A stretch of 32,857 bases of DNA from Silicimonas sp. Its GTDB lineage: Bacteria > Pseudomonadota > Alphaproteobacteria > Rhodobacterales > Rhodobacteraceae. Made by a program: the position numbers and the translations under genes. The DNA lies in assembly GCA_022826205.1 (NCBI GenBank), contig JAJDVJ010000044.1:1-32857 (forward strand), read 5' to 3'. Below, piece by piece: positions 13,773 to 22,149 of the stretch (position 1 is the first letter of the stretch; every line of letters begins with the position of its first letter). The notes beneath the pieces are model-generated. The model saw nothing but the letters and a program-made list of their open reading frames with translations, did not search any database and had not been told where the DNA came from.

Positions 13773-16157
13773 ATGGTCGATCGCCTTCCAATCGACGACG
13801 TGTTGCAGCAGCTGACGGATGCGCTGGCGAGGCAGCGACAGGCCGTGCTGCAAGCACCGCCTGGTGCAGGAAAGACTACGCGCGTACCGCTTGCCCTGCT
13901 GGCATCGGGCCTGACACAAGGTCGCATTGTCATGCTTGAGCCAAGACGGCTGGCAACCCGTGCCGCGGCGCGAACCATGGCGACCACGCTCTCCGAGAGT
14001 GTCGGCCAGACTGTCGGCTATCGCATTCGAGGCGAGACGCGCGTTTCGAAGGCGACCAGGATCGAGGTGGTCACCGAGGGGATCCTGACGCGCATGATCC
14101 AGGCAGATCCTGGCCTCGAGGGGATTGGGGCCCTGATCTTCGACGAGTTTCATGAACGATCGCTCAATACGGATCTGGGACTCGCGCTGGCCCTCGAATG
14201 TCGGGCGTCTCTTCGCGAAGACCTGATTCTCCTGGTCATGTCCGCCACCATTGATGCCGCGCCTGTGGCGACATTGATGGGAGACGCCCCAATCATCACG
14301 TCGGAAGGCCGAAGCTATCCCGTTGAAACCCGCTGGCTGGACCGGCCCCGGCAAGGACCGCTCGAATCCGGCATGACGGCCCTGATCAAGACGGCCGCCA
14401 CGGAAACAAAGGGAGGCATTCTGGCATTTCTGCCTGGCGAGAGAGAGATTCGCAGCGTCATTGCAGCGCTCGACCTGCCGGATACAACTATCCTGCCCCT
14501 TTATGGATCACTTCCGTTCGTGGAACAGAACAGGGCGCTTGGAGGGACTGACGCTCGCAAGCTCGTGTTGGCCACGTCCATCGCCGAAACTTCGCTCACG
14601 GTACCGGACATCAGCGTCGTGATTGACAGCGGATACGCGCGCCGGGCACGCTTTGACCCAGGATCTGGCATGTCACGTTTGGTAACCGAACGTGTAACCC
14701 GTGCAGAAGCCGAGCAACGCAGGGGTCGCGCGGGCCGGGTTGCGGATGGGACCTGCTACCGCCTCTGGACCAAGGGAGAGGATGGTGCACAGGCGCAATT
14801 TCCACCTCCCGAAATCGAAACCGGCGATCTCGCCGGCCTTGCGCTTGAGCTTGCCGAATGGGGCGCTTGCGAGCTGTCCTTCCTGACTCCTCCGCCGGAA
14901 GGGCCGCTTTCGGATGCTAGGGCACTTCTTGTCGAGCTTGGCGCCCTGGAAGGGACGCGCATCACCAATCACGGTCGTGCCCTTGCCCGATTGCCCCTGC
15001 ATCCCCGGCTTGGTCACATGCTGGCGCTCGCTGGAAAGTCGGCGGCTCCGCTGGCTGCATTGCTGTCCGACCGTGACCCGCTCAGAACTGCCGGAGCCGA
15101 TCTTTCGATGCGCCTCGACGCGCTTGCGTCCCGGCGCCGCGACCCGGCCCTCGACCGGATCCGTGCAGAATCATCCAGGCTCGCCAGGGTCGCGCCCGCC
15201 ACCCGAGTTTCCGACCCCTCTGCACAGGTGGCCTTGGCATACCCGGATCGCATCGCGCTGCGACGCAAGGGAAGGAATCCGCGTTGGCTTCTCTCGGGCG
15301 GGAAAGGAGTGAGAATGGATGCGAGCGATCCTCTGGCCGGCAGCCCGCTTCTGGTTGTGGTCGATACCGATGGCCATCCGACCGAGGCAAGCGTTCGCAC
15401 CGCGCTTCCCGTTTCGGAGAGCACGTTGCGCGATGTTCTCGGAGATCGCGTGACGTGGAACCGGGAGGTGCGCTGGTCCAATTCGTCAGGGCGTGTTGTT
15501 GCTGTGGAAGAGGAGCGTCTTGGCGCAATCGTCCTTTCGTCCCGGCGCTGGAAGGGTGCGCCCCTTGCCGAGGGTTCTCGTGCGATGCTGGACGGCATCA
15601 GGCTCCTTGGCCTTTCGCTTTCGCCGGCCGCCCGTCAGCTGCAGGCGCGAGTGATGGCGCTTCGCGCGGCGGGTCACGACCTGCCGGACATGTCGGACAA
15701 TACTCTCCTCGACACGCTTGAAGACTGGCTTCTCCCGAATCTGGGCAACGTGCGCACCGCCTCTGGCTGGAGTGCCTTTGACGTGCTGCCAAGCCTGCGC
15801 GCAATGATCGACTGGCAGCAAGTGCAGGTCCTCGATCGGGAGGCGCCTCCGACATTTGTGACGCCGCTCGGCCGGAAGGTCACGATTGACTACACTGCTC
15901 CCGAGCCGGAAATCAGGTTGCGTGTCCAGGAGCTCTTCGGCACCCGGCATCATCCTTCAGTTGCAGGCAGGTCGCTCTGCGTCACTTTGCTGTCGCCTGC
16001 TGGACGTCCGGTCCAGACCACGATGGATCTGCCCGGCTTCTGGGTGAGTTCCTATGCCGATGTGCGAAAGGAAATGAAGGGGCGGTATCCAAAGCATCAT
16101 TGGCCCGAGAATCCCGTCGCGGCCAAGCCCGGCCTCAACGCAAGACGTCGCGGATGA
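13773..16157 (+). CDS. hrpB: ATP-dependent helicase HrpB
   Basis: A 794-aa DEAH/RHA-type RNA helicase. Motifs seen: Walker A PPGAGKTTRVPL (residues 29-40), motif II IFDEFHERSLNTD (DExH form), motif III VMSATID, and motif VI QRRGRAGRV. They are followed by the helicase-associated domains and the HrpB-specific C-terminal region (the LFGTRHHPSVAGR stretch). Family size is about 800 aa, so it is full-length. Its exact cellular role is uncertain in most bacteria; ribosome or RNA processing is often suggested. It is monocistronic as far as can be seen; the next gene is 94 bp away. Confidence 0.92.
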   Translation: MVDRLPIDDVLQQLTDALARQRQAVLQAPPGAGKTTRVPLALLASGLTQGRIVMLEPRRLATRAAARTMATTLSESVGQTVGYRIRGETRVSKATRIEVVTEGILTRMIQADPGLEGIGALIFDEFHERSLNTDLGLALALECRASLREDLILLVMSATIDAAPVATLMGDAPIITSEGRSYPVETRWLDRPRQGPLESGMTALIKTAATETKGGILAFLPGEREIRSVIAALDLPDTTILPLYGSLPFVEQNRALGGTDARKLVLATSIAETSLTVPDISVVIDSGYARRARFDPGSGMSRLVTERVTRAEAEQRRGRAGRVADGTCYRLWTKGEDGAQAQFPPPEIETGDLAGLALELAEWGACELSFLTPPPEGPLSDARALLVELGALEGTRITNHGRALARLPLHPRLGHMLALAGKSAAPLAALLSDRDPLRTAGADLSMRLDALASRRRDPALDRIRAESSRLARVAPATRVSDPSAQVALAYPDRIALRRKGRNPRWLLSGGKGVRMDASDPLAGSPLLVVVDTDGHPTEASVRTALPVSESTLRDVLGDRVTWNREVRWSNSSGRVVAVEEERLGAIVLSSRRWKGAPLAEGSRAMLDGIRLLGLSLSPAARQLQARVMALRAAGHDLPDMSDNTLLDTLEDWLLPNLGNVRTASGWSAFDVLPSLRAMIDWQQVQVLDREAPPTFVTPLGRKVTIDYTAPEPEIRLRVQELFGTRHHPSVAGRSLCVTLLSPAGRPVQTTMDLPGFWVSSYADVRKEMKGRYPKHHWPENPVAAKPGLNARRRG

Positions 16158-16251
16158 CCCGATCTGCCATGAGCCGGCTCGGACTCTTCAAGACCCGAAA
16201 TTGTCGAGCATCTGGACACTCATCCCAGCCCGCGCCAAATTCTGCCACACG

Positions 16252-17247
16252 ATGACGGACAGCACCGGAACACTGGCAAGTGCCCTGCTGAAGGGGGACA
16301 GGCGTGCATTGGCGCGCGCCATCACGCTTGTCGAAAGCGGTCGCGTAGATCACAGGGAGCGTGCCGAGGAATTGCTAGACGCAGTGGCGGAGTTCGGCAC
16401 GCAGTCATTGCGCATCGGGCTTTCCGGCACGCCCGGGGCAGGCAAGTCAACGTTCATCGAGGCTTTCGGTTGCATGTTGACTGGTCAAGGCATGCGTGTT
16501 GCGGTCCTTGCGGTGGATCCGTCATCGGTTCGATCGGGTGGATCGATTCTTGGCGACAAAACGCGCATGGAGCGGCTTTCGCGCGAACCCGGGGCGTTCA
16601 TACGTCCGTCACCAAGCCAGTCACATCTCGGCGGGACTGCCCAACGTACGAAGGATGCCGTCGCGCTTTGCGAGGCGGCAGGATTTGACGTGGTCATGAT
16701 TGAAACGGTGGGCGTCGGCCAGTCGGAAACCGCAGTTGCGGACATGTCGGACATTTTTGTTCTCCTGATAGCGCCGGGCGGCGGGGACGAACTCCAGGGC
16801 GTGAAGCGAGGAATAATGGAAATCGCGGACCTGATCCTTGTGAACAAGGCGGACGGAGACCTGAAGCCTGCCGCTGGCCAGACAGTTGCGGACTATTCTA
16901 GCGCGCTCAGGCTGCTCAGACAGCGAAAGGGCGATCCGCAGGACTTTCCGAAGGCCATGCCCGTATCCGCGCTTGAAGAGACGGGATTGCGTGAGGCCTG
17001 GGACGAAGTCACGACGCTGGCTGAGTTCCGCAAGGCCAGCGGATTCTGGGATGAGCGACGCAGTGAGCAGGCTTGTCGCTGGTTCGAGGATGAGGTGCGC
17101 ATGGGACTGCTTCGCCACTTCGAAGCGGATCGAAAGTCCGAAAGGGCAATGCAAGCGTTTCGGAGCGCCGTTGCGGAGGGAACCCGAGCTCCTGGTGCGG
17201 CGGCGAGAGAGATACTGTCCTGTCTCGGGCGGACGGCGGGTTCCTGA
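16252..17247 (+). CDS. meaB: Methylmalonyl-CoA mutase-associated GTPase MeaB (ArgK/LAO family)
   Basis: A 331-aa G3E-type P-loop GTPase that protects and reloads B12-dependent acyl-CoA mutases. Walker A is GTPGAGKS (59-66), followed by AVDPSS, the signature FDVVMIETVGVGQSE, and the guanine-specificity motif NKAD. I use ATG 16252 because it places the domain at the family's usual distance; a TTG at 16201 would add 17 residues. No mutase gene is in the window, so the partner is encoded elsewhere. The assignment to MeaB rather than another ArgK-like paralogue is by motif and length. Confidence 0.88.
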   Translation: MTDSTGTLASALLKGDRRALARAITLVESGRVDHRERAEELLDAVAEFGTQSLRIGLSGTPGAGKSTFIEAFGCMLTGQGMRVAVLAVDPSSVRSGGSILGDKTRMERLSREPGAFIRPSPSQSHLGGTAQRTKDAVALCEAAGFDVVMIETVGVGQSETAVADMSDIFVLLIAPGGGDELQGVKRGIMEIADLILVNKADGDLKPAAGQTVADYSSALRLLRQRKGDPQDFPKAMPVSALEETGLREAWDEVTTLAEFRKASGFWDERRSEQACRWFEDEVRMGLLRHFEADRKSERAMQAFRSAVAEGTRAPGAAAREILSCLGRTAGS

Positions 17248-17308
17248 AGGACGTCAAGGCGATCGGTGACCTGCAGGTCGGGCTGCGGGAAATCGGGCAT
17301 CTCAAGAC

Positions 17309-17337
17309 TTGACGCTCCGGCAACGGCGGCCTATCAC
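17309..17337 (+). promoter_or_regulatory. Candidate promoter of rpmB
   Basis: TTGACG (17309-17314), a 17-bp spacer and TATCAC (17332-17337) form a good sigma-70-type promoter. Transcription would start near 17344, giving a leader of about 85 nt that contains the hairpin at 17353-17377. Confidence 0.5.
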
Positions 17338-17352
17338 CTCCGGACGGATTCC

Positions 17353-17377
17353 CGGGCAGCGCCGATGGCACTGCCCG
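17353..17377 (+). promoter_or_regulatory. Strong stem-loop in the rpmB leader
   Basis: CGGGCAG (17353-17359) pairs with CTGCCCG (17371-17377), and inside it GCC pairs with GGC around a GAT loop, with a single C/A mismatch. The result is a 10-bp GC-rich hairpin followed by TTTGCC. It sits about 50 nt upstream of the rpmB start and could be an attenuator-like or autoregulatory element. Confidence 0.45.
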
Positions 17378-17428
17378 TTTGCCGTGAGGGAGGCATTGCC
17401 CCTTCCGAACCTGATCAGGAGATTGCCC

Positions 17429-17716
17429 ATGTCGCGTCGCTGCGAATTGACCGGAAAGGGTCCGATGGTCGGCAACAATGTCAGCCACGCCAACAACAGG
17501 ACCAAGCGCAGGTTCCTGCCGAACCTGACGGAGACGGCGCTGATGTCCGAGACGCTCGGCCGGACCTTTCGCCTGAAGGTGTGCACAGCAGCCCTGCGCA
17601 CCGTTGATCACAAGGGCGGTCTGGACGCGTTTCTCATGAAGGCGAAGGATGCCGACCTGAGCGACAAGGCGCGGCAGATCAAGAAGGAAATCCGGAACGC
17701 ACAGCCCGCCACCTGA
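17429..17716 (+). CDS. rpmB: 50S ribosomal protein L28
   Basis: A 95-aa ribosomal protein of the large subunit. The N-terminal [23 protein letters not shown] and the downstream [10 protein letters not shown] are the classical L28 signature. ATG 17429 has AGGAGA 6 nt upstream. The length fits the alphaproteobacterial form, which has a C-terminal extension compared with the 78-aa E. coli protein. Unlike in E. coli it is not followed by rpmG; the next gene is convergent, 29 bp beyond its stop. Confidence 0.95.
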   Translation: MSRRCELTGKGPMVGNNVSHANNRTKRRFLPNLTETALMSETLGRTFRLKVCTAALRTVDHKGGLDAFLMKAKDADLSDKARQIKKEIRNAQPAT

Positions 17717-17745
17717 GGCGGAGACGGTTCGCCTGGAGACGGTAC

Positions 17746-20244
17746 CTATCCGTCGATGCGAATCGCTGCGTTATCCGGATCGTAGGGGCTTTCTTCCGTC
17801 ACTTCCGCGGTCCAAAGCTTGCCCTGCATCCTGACCTTCAGCCGGGTTCCGGGCCGCGCTTGCTCGGGTGCGACATATCCCATTGCAACCGACTTGCCGA
17901 AGTGCACCGAGTATCCGCCGGAAGTTAGGCGTCCGACCCTCCTCTCGCCCGAATACAGCGCTTCCCGGCCCCACGGGTCCGCGTCCGCCGGACCGTCAAC
18001 CAGCAGCGTGACACACTTGAAGCGAATGCCGGTCTCCATCATCCTCGCCTTGCCGTGGAAGTCCTTTTCGAGATCGACGAAACGGTCCAGGCCGGCTTCA
18101 AGGGGCGTTGCATCGCGACCGAGTTCGGTTCCGAACGCGCGGTAGGACTTTTCCTGCCGGAGCCAGTTCTGGGCTCGCGCCCCGACAAGCTTCATGTCAT
18201 GGGGTGCGCCGGCTTCCAACAATCGGTCCCAGAGATGGTTCTGCATCTCGATCGGATGGTGCAGTTCCCAGCCCAGTTCTCCCGTATAGGCCACGCGTGC
18301 GGCGAGCGTCGGGCACATCCCGAATTCAACCTGCCGCAACGAAAGCCACGGGAACCGGGCGTTTGACATTGCCGTGTCGGGCTCCGCATCGCGAATCAGG
18401 ACCTTGAGAACGTCTCGGGATTTCGGTCCCGCAATGGCGAACACGCCCAGTCGTGCCGTCCAGTCCTCAACATTGATCCTGCCAAGTTCCGCTTCCCTGT
18501 CCTCGGCAGCCTTCAGGAGGAAGTCACTGTCATAGGCATGCCAGGCTCCGGCAGAGACAAGCAGGAAACGATCCTCTGCTTCACGCATGATCGTGTATTC
18601 GGAACGCGTCGTGCCGTGCTCAGTAAGCGCATAGGTCAATCCGACCCGCCCAGTTCGGGGCAGCCTGTTGCAGGTGAACCAGTCTAGGAACGCAGCCGCG
18701 CCGGGTCCGTGAACCACGTGCTTGGAGAACGCGGTGGCATCGATCAGGCCGACACCTTCCCGGATCGCCTTGGCTTCGTCGGCCGCATGCTGCCACCACG
18801 CGCCACGCCGAAAGCTCCGGGCGTCGTGGTCGAAACTGTCTGGAGCGTTCTCCGGTCCGTAGTAGTTCGGGCGTTCCCAGCCGTTAACCTGCCCGAACTG
18901 CGCGCCCGCCGCCTTCTGCCGATCATACGCAGGCGCGGTGCGGAGCGGCCGGCAAGCTTCGCGTTCCTCGTCCGGGTGATGAAGGATGTACACGTGCGAA
19001 TAGCACTCCTCGTTCTTTCGCATCGCGTATTCCGTGGTCATCCACGGGCCGTACCGTTTCGGATCGAGGCTTGCCATGTCGATTTCGGCCTCGCCTTCGA
19101 CCATGAGCTGCGCAAGATAATGACCGGTGCCGCCTGCCGCGGTGATGCCGAATGAAAAGCCCTCGGCAAGCCACATGTTCCGAAGTCCTGGCGCAGGACC
19201 AAGCAGGGGATTGCCGTCCGGCGTATAACAGATCGGGCCATTGAAGTCGTCCTTGAGGCCAACGGTTTCCGAAGAGGGAATCCGATGGATCATGGACATG
19301 TATTCCTCTTCGATCCGCTCCAGGTCGAGCGGGAACAGGTCGGCCCGGAAGCTGTCCGGGCAGCCGAACTCGAAGCGGGCGGGTGCGTTCCGTTCGTAAG
19401 GGCCGAGAATCCAGCCGCCGCGTTCCTCGCGAACATACCACTTTGCGTCGGCGTCTCTCAGAACGGGATGCTCAGGTTGCGTCTTGCGGTATTCCACAAG
19501 TGCCGGATCCGGTTCCGTGACGATGTATTGATGTTCCACGGGGATTGCCGGAATCTTGATGCCGAGCAGCCGAGCCGTCCGTTGCGCATGGTTCCCTGTA
19601 GCCGTGACGACATGTTCGGCATGGATGGAAACCTGTTCGCCGGTGGGCAGCAGGTTGCCGCCCTTTTCCTCCATCTTCGTGGCTTGCACACTCCAGCACT
19701 CGCCGTCCCAGGCATAGCTGTCGACCTGCCACTTCCGTTCGATGGCAGAGCCGTGCGCACGTGCGCCATTTGCCATCGCCTGAGTCACGTCGGCGGGATT
19801 TATGTAGCCGTCAGTAGGGTGGAAGATGGCGCCCTTCAGGTCTTCTGTGCGAACAAGCGGCCAGCGATCTCTTATCTCGGCTGGCGTCACCCATTCGTAT
19901 GGAACGCCACAGGTTTCGGCGGTCGAGGCGTACAGCATGTATTCGTCCATCCGGTCCTGCGATTGCGCCATGCGCAGGTTGCCGACAACCTGGAAGCCGG
20001 GATTGAGTCCGGTTTCCTCCTCAAGCGTCTTGTAGAACCTGATCGAATAGTCGTGGATATGCGTCGTGGCATAGCTCATGTTGAAATATGGCAGGAGCCC
20101 AGCCGCGTGCCAGGTCGAGCCAGATGTCAGTTCGTCCCGCTCAAGCAGCAGCACGTCCTGCCAGCCAGCCTTGGCGAGGTGATAGGCGATCGAGGTGCCC
20201 ACGGCACCGCCGCCGACGATCAGGGCTTTGACATGTGATTTCAT
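17746..20244 (-). CDS. FAD-dependent oxidoreductase/GcvT fusion (dimethylglycine or sarcosine dehydrogenase type)
   Basis: An 832-aa two-part enzyme. The N-terminal DAO domain (about 1-390) binds FAD through VGGGAVGTSIAYHL and LLLERDELTSGSTWHAAG, the latter being the segment where family members carry covalent FAD near the histidine. The C-terminal half (about 430-832) is a GcvT-like folate-binding aminomethyltransferase domain (YTGELGWELHHP, SYRAFGTELGRDATPLEAG). Such fusions oxidise N-methyl groups of dimethylglycine, sarcosine or similar amines and pass formaldehyde to tetrahydrofolate. ATG 20244 is chosen because GGAGGT stands 6 nt before it; GTG 20250 directly abuts that site. The exact substrate cannot be read. 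A 7-bp inverted repeat lies upstream. Confidence 0.88.
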   Translation of the reverse strand: MKSHVKALIVGGGAVGTSIAYHLAKAGWQDVLLLERDELTSGSTWHAAGLLPYFNMSYATTHIHDYSIRFYKTLEEETGLNPGFQVVGNLRMAQSQDRMDEYMLYASTAETCGVPYEWVTPAEIRDRWPLVRTEDLKGAIFHPTDGYINPADVTQAMANGARAHGSAIERKWQVDSYAWDGECWSVQATKMEEKGGNLLPTGEQVSIHAEHVVTATGNHAQRTARLLGIKIPAIPVEHQYIVTEPDPALVEYRKTQPEHPVLRDADAKWYVREERGGWILGPYERNAPARFEFGCPDSFRADLFPLDLERIEEEYMSMIHRIPSSETVGLKDDFNGPICYTPDGNPLLGPAPGLRNMWLAEGFSFGITAAGGTGHYLAQLMVEGEAEIDMASLDPKRYGPWMTTEYAMRKNEECYSHVYILHHPDEEREACRPLRTAPAYDRQKAAGAQFGQVNGWERPNYYGPENAPDSFDHDARSFRRGAWWQHAADEAKAIREGVGLIDATAFSKHVVHGPGAAAFLDWFTCNRLPRTGRVGLTYALTEHGTTRSEYTIMREAEDRFLLVSAGAWHAYDSDFLLKAAEDREAELGRINVEDWTARLGVFAIAGPKSRDVLKVLIRDAEPDTAMSNARFPWLSLRQVEFGMCPTLAARVAYTGELGWELHHPIEMQNHLWDRLLEAGAPHDMKLVGARAQNWLRQEKSYRAFGTELGRDATPLEAGLDRFVDLEKDFHGKARMMETGIRFKCVTLLVDGPADADPWGREALYSGERRVGRLTSGGYSVHFGKSVAMGYVAPEQARPGTRLKVRMQGKLWTAEVTEESPYDPDNAAIRIDG

Positions 20245-20268
20245 GGCCACACCTCCGTTTTGGGAGCA

Positions 20269-20287
20269 GGTTCTACCTCATAGAACC
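20269..20287 (-). promoter_or_regulatory. Inverted repeat upstream of the FAD/GcvT gene, possible operator
   Basis: GGTTCTA (20269-20275) and TAGAACC (20281-20287) form a perfect 7-bp inverted repeat with a 5-bp spacer, 25 bp upstream of the FAD/GcvT start codon. The dyad size suits a transcription-factor site; no regulator gene is adjacent. Confidence 0.35.
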
Positions 20288-20456
20288 GCCCGGTCACAAA
20301 TCTATCCGACAGGATGGCCGCCGAAAGCGACGCCGGGGCAAGCCGGAATTTGCCGCGGAAGGTACCCGAAGGGATTGCAGGCAGGGACGGCGGAGATTGT
20401 CTGCAAGCATGATTTTGGATGGCGGCCAGCCATCTGACGGATGCGGCCTGGAAAGG

Positions 20457-20485
20457 TTCCCACCCCCAGGGAATTCGGTTACATT
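20457..20485 (+). promoter_or_regulatory. Candidate promoter of the DM13 gene
   Basis: TTCCCA (20457-20462), a 17-bp spacer and TACATT (20480-20485) stand 24 bp before ATG 20510. A GGGAAGGGAGA ribosome-binding region follows, so this transcript would have a short normal leader. Confidence 0.4.
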
Positions 20486-20509
20486 TTGAGCGGGAAGGGA
20501 GACTCGGCC

Positions 20510-20983
20510 ATGCGCAGGCTCTTTGCATTCATTCTCGGGCTCATCGTGGGAGCCCCGGTCGGAGCGTTTCTCTGGTACGCCTATTCGCCGCTCCTGTTCG
20601 ACGAGGTTGTGTTCGAGAACCTGAGCGAGGCTGAAGTTGTGGCGACTGGAAACTTCCGGGACGCGGATGAAAGGCACAGGGGGCAGGGGATTGCGACCCT
20701 GGTTGCCCTTCCCGATGGAGGACACGAGGTTCAGCTGTCAAAGTTCCAGGTCACGAACGGTCCCGACCTCGAGGTCTGGCTGTCATCCCATCCCGATCCA
20801 CAGAAGTCCGCAGACGTTGCGGGCAGCGCCTGGGTTTCGCTTGGCCAGCTCAAGGGCAATGTTGGCGATCAGGCCTATCTTGTGCCGGCGGGAACCGACC
20901 TCGGCGCGATCAAGTCCGTCGTGATCTGGTGCGAGCAGTTTGGCGTGCTCTTCTCGCCTGCAGTGCTCGCGCCTGGCAGTTGA
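20510..20983 (+). CDS. DM13 domain protein, membrane anchored
   Basis: A 157-aa protein with an N-terminal hydrophobic anchor (LFAFILGLIVGAPVGAFLWYAY) and a periplasmic DM13 domain (about 45-155): GNFRDADERHRGQGIATLV, a central PDLEVWLSSHP, and the conserved cysteine in VVIWCEQFGVLFSPA. DM13 domains have been proposed to take part in redox or electron-transfer reactions through that cysteine; this is a prediction from the family. ATG 20510 has GGGAGA upstream; an open frame from 20441 lacks such a site. It is divergent from the FAD/GcvT gene across about 265 bp. Confidence 0.85.
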   Translation: MRRLFAFILGLIVGAPVGAFLWYAYSPLLFDEVVFENLSEAEVVATGNFRDADERHRGQGIATLVALPDGGHEVQLSKFQVTNGPDLEVWLSSHPDPQKSADVAGSAWVSLGQLKGNVGDQAYLVPAGTDLGAIKSVVIWCEQFGVLFSPAVLAPGS

Positions 20984-21144
20984 CGTGGGTGTCCTGCCGG
21001 TGACGCGCAAATTCATGCCGGAGGCCGGAAACGGGGCGCCAAGGCTTCGCGTCCGTTTCACATGATCGTCGCGTTGCATCTTCAGAGCCGGTCGACGGCA
21101 TGGACAGTCCCATGTCGTTTGGCTGGGTCTGGCAGGGACTGAGC

Positions 21145-22149
21145 ATGACATCGCACGACAACATACCTGAACTGGCGCTCGAATGGGTCGACGCCGGTCG
21201 ATCCGTTGCGTTGGCAACGGTCGTGAAGACCTGGGGGTCCGCGCCCAGGCCGGTTGGCGCGCAGCTCGTAATTGACGGAGAGCTGTCGTTCCAGGGATCG
21301 GTTTCAGGCGGTTGCGTGGAGAGCGCGGTTCTGTTCGAGGCTTCCGATGCCATGCAGGACGGCACTTGCCGGATGTTGAGCTTTGGCGTTTCGGACGAAA
21401 GTGCTTTTGAGGTTGGTTTGGCATGCGGCGGCGAGATCGAGGTGATGGTGGAGCCTCTCGGCAAGGGGCAGGGACCGTCGGTCACGGAACTCCGGGCGCT
21501 GGTGGAGGCGCGTGCCTCGCGCCAGCCCGTTGTCTGGGAGGTCGACATTTCGTCCTGGGCGCGGCGGCTCCTGCCAAGAGACCCTTCGGATGAAGATCTC
21601 GAGAAGCGCTTCTGGACCGACAGATCTGTCCGCGAAGGCGACGTCTTCCGGGGTGTCCATAATCCACCCCTTCGACTCGTAATCGTCGGCGCTGTCCATA
21701 TCGCTCAACCACTGGTCCAGATGGCACGCCTGGCCGGGTATGACGTTGCGCTGTGCGATCCACGAGACAGCTTTGCCAGTGCGGAGCGATTCCCGGGCGA
21801 ACGGTTTCTCGAGGGTTGGCCTGACGAGGCGCTTGGTGCACACGGAGTCGACGCCCGTACCGCCGTCGTCACGCTCAGCCATGACCCCAAGATCGACACA
21901 CCGGCGCTTCGTGTGGCGCTGCTATCCGAGGCGTTCTACATCGGGGCGCTCGGATCCAGCCGCACGCATGCGAAGCGCGTCGCAGCGCTTTCCGAAGTCG
22001 GCGTCCCAGAAAAAGCGATCGCCCGAATCGACGGACCTGTGGGACTCGACATAGGAGCCAGCAGCCCGGCCGAGATCGCCGTGTCCATAATGGCCGAAAT
22101 GACAGAGCGCCTTCGGCATCCGGAAACTCGCCCCGGGACAGGATCATGA
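21145..22149 (+). CDS. XdhC/CoxI family molybdenum cofactor insertion protein
   Basis: A 334-aa protein of the family that binds molybdenum cofactor and helps insert it, with its sulfido ligand, into xanthine-dehydrogenase or CO-dehydrogenase-type enzymes. The N-terminal XdhC_CoxI domain has VKTWGSAPRPVGAQLVI and the conserved cysteines in VSGGCVES and LACGGEIEV. The C-terminal Rossmann-like domain has LRLVIVGAVHIAQPL and YIGALGSSRTHAKR. ATG 21145 is preferred (MTSHDNIPELALEWVDAG); the frame is open from 21100. It overlaps the next gene by 4 bp. The target molybdoenzyme is not in the window. Confidence 0.9.
   Translation: MTSHDNIPELALEWVDAGRSVALATVVKTWGSAPRPVGAQLVIDGELSFQGSVSGGCVESAVLFEASDAMQDGTCRMLSFGVSDESAFEVGLACGGEIEVMVEPLGKGQGPSVTELRALVEARASRQPVVWEVDISSWARRLLPRDPSDEDLEKRFWTDRSVREGDVFRGVHNPPLRLVIVGAVHIAQPLVQMARLAGYDVALCDPRDSFASAERFPGERFLEGWPDEALGAHGVDARTAVVTLSHDPKIDTPALRVALLSEAFYIGALGSSRTHAKRVAALSEVGVPEKAIARIDGPVGLDIGASSPAEIAVSIMAEMTERLRHPETRPGTGS

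Noticed and set aside
16201-16251. TTG 16201 as the start of the MeaB-type GTPase
   Set aside because: No ribosome-binding site is seen, and ATG 16252 gives the expected family N-terminus.
17746-20244. DMSP demethylase (DmdA)
   Set aside because: DmdA is a GcvT-only protein; this one has a full N-terminal FAD-binding DAO domain, so the dimethylglycine/sarcosine dehydrogenase type fits better.
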